Shown in pieces: positions 1 to 5,799 of a DNA stretch of 19,174 nucleotides (position 1 is the first letter of the stretch; every line of letters starts with the position of its first letter). The DNA lies in the NCBI GenBank assembly GCA_023489375.1, contig JAMDCX010000125.1, positions 1 to 19,174 on the forward strand, given 5' to 3'. Position numbers and translations under genes: made by a program. The notes under the pieces were generated by a model, which saw only the letters and a list, made by a program, of their open reading frames with translations, did not search any database and was not told the DNA's origin. This DNA is from Planctomycetota bacterium. Its GTDB lineage: Bacteria > Planctomycetota > Phycisphaerae > WQYP01.

Positions 1-1
1 C

Positions 2-1582
2 GGACGCATTCAAGTGCGCGGAACCGGTGGAACGGTGTTTATTGGTACGGGGGAATCACGTGGTGAAGCGCTGCATGGGCCATGGGGCGGGGTGCATACG
101 CTGAATTTGATGGCTGGGAAAACGCAATCCACGCCGTACAGCGCCTTTCGTTATGCCACCGTGAGCTTTGAGGGATCCGGGCCGATCAAACTCAATCGCT
201 TGCGGCTGGATTTCAAGTATTACCCGGTGACATATCGCGGAGCGTTTGCCTGCTCGGATCCACTTTTAACAAAGATATGGTATACGGGAGCGTATACCGC
301 ACATCTGTGCATGCAGGAACAGATATGGGATGCGCCCAAACGAGATCGGGCCATGTGGATGGGCGATCTTCAGGTTTCCGGGCAGGTCATCAACAATGTT
401 TTTCTGGACCGCTTTCTGATGGAATTAACCATGCGGGATTTGCGGGAAGAGGCTCAAGGTGGCCGACCCGCGACAGAGTTGCCAACGGATTATGTCAATA
501 ACATTCCCGGTTATTCCAATGCCTGGATTTGTGGATTGGCGGATTTTTACAAACATACCGGTGCATTAGGGTACATTCGTTCGCAACACCAGCTTTTGCT
601 TTCCATGTTGCGATATATGAAGCAGGGCTTCAACCGGAAAAATATTTTTGTCAATAAGCACAAGAAATGGTGTTTTGTGGATTGGGCACCGGAACTCAAC
701 GGCAATTGGAATAAGCCAGGTATTAGTTCTCCGCAAGCGCTGGCCGCCACCGATTTATATACCTGCTGGGCGGTTCGGCGGGCGGTGTTTCTGCTTAACG
801 CCATCGGTGATACTGCCAATGCCGCTAAATATGCTCATTGGGATCAACAACTTATGCATTCCGCTCGCAAATATTTGGTACATTTCAAGACGCACACTTA
901 TACCAACCTGCGGCAGGTCAATGCCATGGCCATTGATTCGCATGTGGCCGACGCCCGGCAGCGGGCGGCGATATATAAGCGAATTCTGGGGCCACAATGC
1001 GCATCCTGGAAACAACAGGCCACACCCTATTACAATAATTTCGTATTGTTTGCTCTTGGGCACCTCGGACATACCGACGAAGGATTGACCTTTGCACAAA
1101 AATACTGGGGCGGCATGATCCGTGAAGGGGCCACCACATTCTGGGAAGCGTATGATAACGCTTGGCCGAAAAAACATTTTCATCTTTATCTCAAGGCGGA
1201 TAATGGACAAGGCTATTTTGTCAGTCTGTGCCATGGTTGGTCCACCGGCGTGACCAACTGGCTCACGGAGCATGTTCTCGGTGTTCACCCCGTCGGAGGC
1301 GGTTTTACAAGAGTCTACATTGTGCCGCACCTTGGTTATTTGCATTGGGCGCGAGGGCGTGTGCCGACTCCTCGAGGCAATATTGCCCTGACGGTGATAA
1401 GAGATGGCACTTCAGAATCACTGCATATTACCCTGCCGCCCGGCGTCAAGGCCTTGGTGGGTGTGGTAGGCTGGTCAGTTACGGTCAATGGTGTTGCGAT
1501 AACGCCGATGCGACGGGGCCGTCAACGCTGTTACTTTAATTTGATAAAATCCGGTAGCTACCGTGTTGTTGGAAGCAGGTAG
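2..1582 (+). CDS. alpha-L-rhamnosidase (GH78), C-terminal part, 5' end outside window
   Basis: The reading frame is open to the left edge, so the gene begins upstream; about 526 residues are visible, against 800-1000 for the family. Counting from the GTG at 14, the (alpha/alpha)6 catalytic barrel carries DAPKRDRAMWMGD at about 106-118, the position of the GH78 acid motif, and TTFWEAY at about 374-380, whose Glu378 matches the general base. The tail (about 413-522) looks like the usual C-terminal beta-sandwich. GH78 enzymes release terminal alpha-L-rhamnose from plant and microbial polysaccharides or glycosides by inversion. The acid position holds Asp111 where many characterised members have Glu, as in the KRDR-type subgroup. 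Localisation cannot be judged because the N-terminus is missing. Substrate is unknown. Family assignment is firm, specificity is not. The gene stops at TAG and is followed by a repeat-rich gap. Confidence 0.88.
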   Translation, partial: GRIQVRGTGGTVFIGTGESRGEALHGPWGGVHTLNLMAGKTQSTPYSAFRYATVSFEGSGPIKLNRLRLDFKYYPVTYRGAFACSDPLLTKIWYTGAYTAHLCMQEQIWDAPKRDRAMWMGDLQVSGQVINNVFLDRFLMELTMRDLREEAQGGRPATELPTDYVNNIPGYSNAWICGLADFYKHTGALGYIRSQHQLLLSMLRYMKQGFNRKNIFVNKHKKWCFVDWAPELNGNWNKPGISSPQALAATDLYTCWAVRRAVFLLNAIGDTANAAKYAHWDQQLMHSARKYLVHFKTHTYTNLRQVNAMAIDSHVADARQRAAIYKRILGPQCASWKQQATPYYNNFVLFALGHLGHTDEGLTFAQKYWGGMIREGATTFWEAYDNAWPKKHFHLYLKADNGQGYFVSLCHGWSTGVTNWLTEHVLGVHPVGGGFTRVYIVPHLGYLHWARGRVPTPRGNIALTVIRDGTSESLHITLPPGVKALVGVVGWSVTVNGVAITPMRRGRQRCYFNLIKSGSYRVVGSR

Positions 1583-1700
1583 TCTGGAATAGGAATATTG
1601 GGAACCGTTCACAGCCCGGCCACCAGCATTGCCCGCCCTCGGTTGCGCCGCAAGGAATAATGAGTAATATTGTGGCATGGGCGTCTTGTACATAAGAGTT

Positions 1701-1719
1701 CATGGGCAGAATGCCCGTG
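1701..1719. repeat. Short hairpin repeat (GGGC-AGAAT-GCCC type)
   Basis: CATGGGC and GCCCGTG pair as a 7-bp stem with one G-U pair and an AGAAT loop. The GCAGGC-TGGAA-GCCTGC hairpin at 16298-16314 has the same design (stem, purine-rich 5-nt loop, GTG or CACCAC flank), which suggests one palindromic repeat class. No T-run follows, so it does not look like an intrinsic terminator. Confidence 0.5.
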
Positions 1720-1879
1720 CTGCGGACTGCTGAATTCCGTCTTCTTAAGCATATTCATAAGTTACCATTTATTCTCCGCGGCAGATAAATGTGCCGGCTA
1801 ACATATCTCGCGTCCACTGTAAGTTGTAACCTGCAACGTACAACCTCCGTTGCACGTTCTTGGTTCTTCATTATTCATT

Positions 1880-1900
1880 CCGGTGGGATAAACCCACCGG
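1880..1900. repeat. CCGGTGGG/CCCACCGG hairpin repeat, copy 1
   Basis: A perfect 8-bp stem CCGGTGGG / CCCACCGG closes an ATAAA loop and is followed by CTCGCAACT. The same unit, reverse-complemented, sits at 16236-16261, and a diverged copy at 11035-11054. Confidence 0.6.
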
Positions 1901-2064
1901 CTCGCAACTCCTGTTCCTTCCAACCTGTAACCTATAAACTTTAACCTCAGTGGTACCTTCGTGTCGTTGTGGTGAAACTATTTTTTTATTTATTACTCAT
2001 TGTTTATTACGCACTGGCATTATGATTTTTCACGATTATGACCCCGTGAATGGTTACCGGAAAC

Positions 2065-2721
2065 TTAACGTTTTGTGATTTTAATAACACGCTGATTTGT
2101 AAATATGTTTCCGGTTAATGCATCCTTGAACGTTACATGAAAGGTAATGGCGTGATTCACCGGCGTTTTTTTCCAGGGACAGTTGAAGCAAAATTCATTA
2201 AGGCCGAAATGGCCGTACCATAATTTTTTGGTCTGAGGCGGTGTAAAAACCCAGCGGCCAAGCCGGGGAGACCCCTTCGCCATGCCCAGGTCAAAGGCTT
2301 CAATGGTGAATGTGCCGGTGGCGGGCAGAACCAGATTCCCCGGCATCAGCGTTCGAACAAAGACCCGGAACCCGTTGAACGATTTGGATCCATGCAGGTG
2401 GGCCACGGCAGTATCCGATGTAATATGAATGGCACTGACGGTGAAAAGAGCGCCCAGCCGGCGCGGCGGCAGCGTGGAGAGGCGCGGAGTCTTAGCGGCC
2501 AGCTGGGCCTTTAAATCGGCAATGGCGACCTGTTGCCGCCGCAGGCGTCTCCGTAATGCGGCATTCTGGTTTTGTAACGCTACATTTCGCTTATAAAGCG
2601 GTGCATTTTGCCGATAATTGGCGCAACCAGCAACCCCAAGAATCAACACCAACGCTCCCAGCAAGGCCGCAAAGGTTGGTGCTGCAGTGGGCATAGAACG
2701 ATGTAAGAAATAATGTGGCAT
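2065..2721 (-). CDS. Putative lipoprotein with coiled coil, unknown function
   Basis: The protein has 218 residues from the ATG at 2721 (a TTG one codon earlier is possible). Residues 15-33 form a hydrophobic lipoprotein signal ending in the lipobox VAGC, with Cys33 as the lipidation site, so the mature protein should be anchored to a membrane facing the periplasm. Residues about 44-75 are rich in Q, N, R, L and A in heptad-like spacing and predict a coiled coil. The rest (about 85-218) looks like a beta-rich globular domain with many aromatic residues and a CPW motif near 180. I recognise no named family. It lies 16 nt downstream of clpP on the same strand, so the two are probably cotranscribed, which may only be a positional link. 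The predicted export makes direct contact with cytoplasmic ClpP unlikely. Confidence 0.72.
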   Translation of the reverse strand: MPHYFLHRSMPTAAPTFAALLGALVLILGVAGCANYRQNAPLYKRNVALQNQNAALRRRLRRQQVAIADLKAQLAAKTPRLSTLPPRRLGALFTVSAIHITSDTAVAHLHGSKSFNGFRVFVRTLMPGNLVLPATGTFTIEAFDLGMAKGSPRLGRWVFTPPQTKKLWYGHFGLNEFCFNCPWKKTPVNHAITFHVTFKDALTGNIFTNQRVIKITKR

Positions 2722-2737
2722 CAACTACTCTATATGA

Positions 2738-3457
2738 CTATTGATCCGGCGCTTCGGTTTCACCACTCGGGGGTGCCATATCGCTGCCGTGGCCGGGTGC
2801 TGGGGGTTCCAGACGGCCAAGTTTTTTATCCACGACGCCATAAGCAATGGCTTCATCGGCCTCTAACCAGAGGTTGCGATCACAATCCTTATGGATTTTC
2901 TCCACCGTTTGCCCGGTATGGGCGGAGAGAATTTCAAACATTCGCTGTCGCAGGCGAATCATTTCTTTGGCCTCAATGGCCAAATCCGTGGCGGTACCCT
3001 GCATGACGCCGCCGATGAGAGGCTGATGAATCATCACCCGGCTGTTGGGCAGCGCGTAACGCTTCCCTTTTTTCCCCGCAGCCAGCAGCCAGGCCCCCAT
3101 ACTGGCCGCCAGTCCTACGCAAGTAGTGGCCACATCACAACGTAAAAACTGGATGGTGTCGTAAATCGCCAACCCGGCAGTGACAGAGCCACCGGGGCTG
3201 TTGATGTAAAAGTTGATGTCCGTTTTAGAATCCTCATTGGATAAAAACAGCAATTGCGCAATGATCAGATTGGCAATGTCATCGTCAATGGTACCAGCCA
3301 GAAAAACGATGCGATCGCGTAAGAGCCGTGAATATATATCATAGGAACGTTCACCACGCCCGCTTTTTTCCACTACTATCGGTACCAGAGTATTGGCGGA
3401 CGGCCCGTCCAACGAACCTGGCCGCAACACCACAGCTGGATCATCACAATAATTCAT
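2738..3457 (-). CDS. clpP: ATP-dependent Clp protease proteolytic subunit
   Basis: The 239-residue protein carries the ClpP fold throughout: SRGER-like SGRGERSYDIYSRLL (32-46), the oxyanion segment INSPGG (85-90), nucleophile Ser119 in GLAASMGAW and His144 in RVMIHQP. ClpP forms a tetradecameric serine protease chamber fed by ClpX or ClpA/C ATPases in the cytoplasm. Aligned with E. coli and B. subtilis ClpP, the third triad residue (Asp171 in mature E. coli) falls on Asn195 in CDRNLWL, and two extra residues sit in the loop after His144. The N-terminal extension (about 25 residues before LVPIVVE) and the C-terminal tail (about 214-239, acidic and Pro-rich) exceed the usual length of about 200. 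The start is supported by AAGGAG with 8-nt spacing. The likely partner gene is the lipoprotein 16 nt downstream; no clpX is in the window. Confidence 0.95.
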   Translation of the reverse strand: MNYCDDPAVVLRPGSLDGPSANTLVPIVVEKSGRGERSYDIYSRLLRDRIVFLAGTIDDDIANLIIAQLLFLSNEDSKTDINFYINSPGGSVTAGLAIYDTIQFLRCDVATTCVGLAASMGAWLLAAGKKGKRYALPNSRVMIHQPLIGGVMQGTATDLAIEAKEMIRLRQRMFEILSAHTGQTVEKIHKDCDRNLWLEADEAIAYGVVDKKLGRLEPPAPGHGSDMAPPSGETEAPDQ

Positions 3458-3465
3458 ACCATACG

Positions 3466-3471
3466 CTCCTT
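3466..3471 (-). promoter_or_regulatory. clpP ribosome binding site
   Basis: On the minus strand AAGGAG lies 8 nt before the ATG at 3457. It is the strongest Shine-Dalgarno sequence in the window and fixes the clpP start. Confidence 0.75.
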
Positions 3472-3517
3472 CTAGCGTTCCACTACTATGCCTTTAGCGT
3501 AGCCGGTCGGGCAATTC

Positions 3518-3546
3518 ATGGCAACCCATCGCCACTTGGGTATAAT
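3518..3546 (+). promoter_or_regulatory. Predicted sigma70-type promoter of phoU
   Basis: A perfect -10 TATAAT (3541-3546) is preceded at 17 nt by ATGGCA (3518-3523, four of six matches to TTGACA). Transcription would start near 3553, giving a leader of about 37 nt with GGAG at 3579-3582. Because the promoter lies inside the longest possible reading frame (ATG 3518), it argues for the GTG start at 3590. Confidence 0.55.
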
Positions 3547-3589
3547 GGATAGAGTATATTCGTTGGCCCATAGTTGCTGGAGCAAGGCT

Positions 3590-4240
3590 GTGTCCATTCA
3601 GTTTGTTGAAGCCCTGGAACTTTTGCACCATCGGTGCGTGGATATGGCGGCTCTGGTACAGGGGACGGTGGAACAAGTAACGGAGGCGGTCATCCAGTGC
3701 CGCCCGGAGCTCGTTCAGGGCGTACGCGACAATGAAGAACAAATCGACGCGGAGGAAGTGAAAATAGAACGGGCGGCCATTGATATGCTCTCCGAGCATC
3801 AGCCCACAGCGTCGGATATTCGTACGGTTTTTGCCATCGTAAAAATCAACAGCGATCTGGAGCGTATCGGCGACTGCGCGTACAACATTGCGCAGATGGT
3901 GCCATCCTTTTCCACGAACGCGGCTAAAATTCCCCACGAGTTGAAGACCATGGCCGAATCTACGCTTAAACAGATTGACGATACCACCAAATGCCTCGGG
4001 CTTAGCGATTCCGCCCTGGCGGCGGCCGTTTGCCGGGGTGATGATGTTATCGACGCGCTGTATCATCAGATTTATCAGGATTTGCAGGCGGGAATGGTGG
4101 CGGATACCCAAAATGTTCCCGCGGATCTGGCCATGATTATGATCGCCAAAAACTTGGAACGTATTGCCGATCATTGCACCAACATCGCCGAGGAAGTGGT
4201 ATTTTTAGTACGCGGCCAGATCATCCGCCATGAACATTAA
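3590..4240 (+). CDS. phoU: PhoU-family phosphate signalling regulator
   Basis: From the GTG at 3590 the protein has 216 residues and forms two three-helix PhoU repeats, each with the metal-binding E/DxxxD signature: DLERIGD (89-95) and NLERIADH (188-195). PhoU binds metal clusters and couples the Pst phosphate transporter to the PhoR/PhoB system as a negative regulator. The start was chosen because GGAG sits 7 nt upstream, homology begins at the next residues (SIQFVEALELL), and a promoter lies between the alternative ATG 3518 and this GTG. No pst, phoR or phoB genes are adjacent, so it is an orphan copy here. It is divergent from clpP and convergent with the Fur-like gene, overlapping it by 20 bp. 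Confidence 0.9.
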   Translation: MSIQFVEALELLHHRCVDMAALVQGTVEQVTEAVIQCRPELVQGVRDNEEQIDAEEVKIERAAIDMLSEHQPTASDIRTVFAIVKINSDLERIGDCAYNIAQMVPSFSTNAAKIPHELKTMAESTLKQIDDTTKCLGLSDSALAAAVCRGDDVIDALYHQIYQDLQAGMVADTQNVPADLAMIMIAKNLERIADHCTNIAEEVVFLVRGQIIRHEH

Positions 4241-4667
4241 GCGGGGTCTCGGAGCGCTGACCAAGTATCTGAAACCGGTGGGCCACGGAGGTAAAGCCCA
4301 GTTCCTTCGCAATGCGATCCCGCAACACCACAATTTCCGGACTGGAAAAAGGAATTATTTTTCCAGTCCGCACATCGACCAGATGATTATGTCCCCGCTG
4401 GGTTCCCAAAAAATCATAATAACTCTGTTTCCCGGTTCCAAAGAATACCTGATTGACCAGCAGACATTCAACCAGATGTTTCAAAGTGCGGTACACCGTG
4501 GCTTTGCTGACACGATATTGTTGTCCGCGCAACGCCAGCAGCAATTCCTCTGCTTCAAAGGGCCGATTAAAACTTTCAATAACTTCCAGTACCTCGCGCC
4601 GTTCCCTGGTATACTTATATCCGCGCTTATGCAGAAAAGCTTTGAATATATCCTGTGCCGACTCCAT
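4221..4667 (-). CDS. Fur-family metal-responsive transcription regulator, lacking the CxxC zinc site
   Basis: The protein has 148 residues from the ATG at 4667, typical for Fur (about 140-150). The N-terminal winged helix is clear: GYKYTRERREVLEVIES (6-22 region of the family) and recognition helix SKATVYRTLKHLVE (54-67). The dimerisation domain keeps GHNHL (92-96) and TGKIIPF (101-107), with His93, His95 and His130 at places of known metal ligands. The structural CxxC of E. coli Fur is replaced (Asp98 and Thr101), no other Cys pair follows, and the metal-binding Asp of HHDH is Asn94. Metal identity (Fe, Zn, Mn or peroxide sensing) cannot be decided. An ATG at 4673 is two codons upstream, and the frame stays open to 4838, but the -10 box GATAAT lies 7 nt before 4667, which suits a leaderless start there. 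It is convergent with phoU and divergent from the HExxH gene. Confidence 0.87.
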   Translation of the reverse strand: MESAQDIFKAFLHKRGYKYTRERREVLEVIESFNRPFEAEELLLALRGQQYRVSKATVYRTLKHLVECLLVNQVFFGTGKQSYYDFLGTQRGHNHLVDVRTGKIIPFSSPEIVVLRDRIAKELGFTSVAHRFQILGQRSETPLNVHGG

Positions 4668-4674
4668 ATACATA

Positions 4675-4703
4675 ATTATCCGGTCTATATGCTTAAACGG
4701 CAA
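4675..4703 (-). promoter_or_regulatory. Predicted promoter of the Fur-like gene, leaderless arrangement
   Basis: On the minus strand TTGCCG (4703-4698) and GATAAT (4680-4675) are 17 nt apart, and the ATG at 4667 follows the -10 box after exactly 7 nt. Transcription would start at or next to the start codon. Confidence 0.5.
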
Positions 4704-4851
4704 ATATCCCGAGAACTGCACAGAGAACACCGTTATGCCCGCTCTTGCACTTTCACGCCGCCAGTGGCGTATCCGGAGGGGAATATTTATAATAATACGC
4801 AGCATGGTCGATAATATCTTTGCGGTGCAGTATTCCAAACAGGATTAAGCA

Positions 4852-5421
4852 ATGACCGGGAGACAACTTGATTTATTCTCATTTAGCACTTTGAATATCC
4901 CCCCAACCAAGCCCCAGCCTGTAGACACAATACCATTACCAAGGCTTCCGGCACAACACAGTAAAGGCCGAACGTACAGCCTGCTTTCCAAGGTTCCATT
5001 CCGTGAACATCATCGTTTTTACGATCACCTGGTGGCGGAAATGAAAATGCAATATGGCATTTCCATCCGCAAATGGCGGTCCAGCATGAGCGGCGTGGCC
5101 TATGAATTACATTACAATAATGGTGACGTGCGCAGAATGATTTCCGCTCCCCGGCCGCGTTCGCCTGTCAGCGCCTGCATATTCATGCACGAAGTAGGAC
5201 ATCATGCGGTAGGATTTCGGAAATTTCGTCCCCGTTGCCTGGAGGAATACCATGTCTGGCAATGGGCATTTGAGCAAATGCGCAAACGTGCTATTCCAGT
5301 GGACCGGCGCGTGGAGCGGCATTATCGACGGAGCATGTACCATTATGTTCGTCTGGCTAAAAAACGCGGATTGAAAAGTCTTCCTCCGGTATTGGAACAA
5401 TTTCAAACCTGGCCGGGATAA
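4852..5421 (+). CDS. HExxH zinc metallopeptidase-like protein with N-terminal QLDLF clamp-type motif
   Basis: The protein has 189 residues. HEVGHH (113-118), followed after about 13 residues by EEYHVW (131-136), gives an HExxH plus downstream Glu arrangement, as in gluzincin-like and SprT/ImmA-like peptidases; His113, His117 and Glu131 or Glu132 would bind zinc and Glu114 would be catalytic. The region 50-100 (amphipathic helix, then YELHYNNGDVRRMIS) resembles the helix and strands that precede the active site in minimal metallopeptidase folds. Residues 5-9 are QLDLF, which matches the bacterial sliding-clamp consensus QL(S/D)LF, and are followed by a Pro-rich, probably disordered stretch to about 40. 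There is no signal peptide, so it is cytoplasmic. AGGA lies 7 nt before the ATG. I recognise the motif but not a named family; peptidase activity and clamp binding are both inferred. It is divergent from the Fur-like gene. Confidence 0.72.
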   Translation: MTGRQLDLFSFSTLNIPPTKPQPVDTIPLPRLPAQHSKGRTYSLLSKVPFREHHRFYDHLVAEMKMQYGISIRKWRSSMSGVAYELHYNNGDVRRMISAPRPRSPVSACIFMHEVGHHAVGFRKFRPRCLEEYHVWQWAFEQMRKRAIPVDRRVERHYRRSMYHYVRLAKKRGLKSLPPVLEQFQTWPG

Positions 5422-5430
5422 ATAGCCAGG

Positions 5431-5560
5431 AACGGTTCACAGGCTAATAAACGAAAAACAGAATACAAGTGAATAATGAACAAATATCAAGGATCAACAA
5501 CTAATTATCTTTGCGTTCTTGTATTTTAATTTTTCACAGTAATGGTCCCGTGAACGGTTA
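5431..5560. repeat. Inverted-repeat-bounded intergenic module, copy 2
   Basis: Left end AACGGTTCAC (5431-5440) with the flank GG..CAGG matches the left ends at 1601 and 12934; the right end GTGAACGGTTA (5550-5560) is the canonical form. The interior contains TGAATAATGAAC, a member of the recurring ATTATTCATT family, and no reading frame of note. The right end directly abuts the MITE-like repeat that starts at 5561. Confidence 0.6.
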
Positions 5561-5707
5561 GGAATGGGACCATAATAACTTCCCGATTACTATTGCCATT
5601 GAATAGTCCACCACCGGCCAAGCCAGTGGCTATTTGACGGACAGTGCTCTGTAAGCCACGCACCAACCGGTACCGCCACTTGGTGGAAGTTATTGCGATC
5701 TCGTTCC
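5561..5707. repeat. 147-bp MITE-like repeat, copy A1
   Basis: Perfect 10-bp inverted repeats AATAACTTCC (5574-5583) and GGAAGTTATT (5685-5694) lie 121 bp apart end to end. The similarity extends outward to 23 bp at each end (18 of 23 positions), giving 147 bp. The interior has a CCACCGG / CCAGTGG hairpin near 5610-5628 and CACCAACCGG near the right side, both shared with copies at 8293 and 16449. No target duplication was recognised. Confidence 0.65.
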
Positions 5708-5785
5708 GTTGCCGAAGCGTATCTCATACTTCCACCCTGATGTTATGAATTCCGTCTTCGATGGGCACAAAAGGGCACTTTCCGC

Positions 5786-5791
5786 TAAAAT
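5786..5791 (+). promoter_or_regulatory. Possible -10 box of aroB
   Basis: TAAAAT lies 8 nt before the ATG at 5800, with a weak -35 candidate TGGGCA (5762-5767) at 18 nt. No Shine-Dalgarno sequence is seen, so a leaderless start is possible. Confidence 0.35.
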
Positions 5792-5799
5792 CTGATGTT

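Larger units (their letters stand above)
1603..2056. repeat. Inverted-repeat-bounded intergenic module, copy 1
   Basis: Left end AACCGTTCAC (1603-1612) and right end GTGAATGGTTA (2046-2056) are near-perfect inverted repeats. The same ends bound modules at 5431-5560 and 16273-16392. About 32 bases at the right end (2025-2056) match the right end of the 5431-5560 module with roughly six differences, so the ends are related by descent and not by chance palindromy. The interior does not encode a recognisable protein. Confidence 0.6.
1583..2064. other. Non-coding gap with dispersed repeats
   Basis: I see no credible gene in these 482 bases. The gap holds the left and right ends of an inverted-repeat module (1603-2056), two hairpins (1701-1719 and 1880-1900), copies of an ATTACTCATT/ATTATTCATT motif (about 1867-1879 and 1992-2004) and a TTCGTGTCGTTGTGGTGAAA stretch (about 1959-1978) that recurs inverted at about 12999-13010. 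The 14-mer TGAATTCCGTCTTC (1731-1744) recurs exactly at 5746-5759. No tRNA-like cloverleaf was recognised. Confidence 0.7.

Noticed and set aside
3494..4174. A 226-codon frame on the minus strand opposite phoU
   Set aside because: It is antisense to a clear PhoU gene, shows no recognisable domain, and its length follows from the codon bias of phoU.
4230..4814. A 194-codon plus-strand frame across the Fur-like gene
   Set aside because: The opposite strand encodes a clear Fur winged helix, so this is a shadow.
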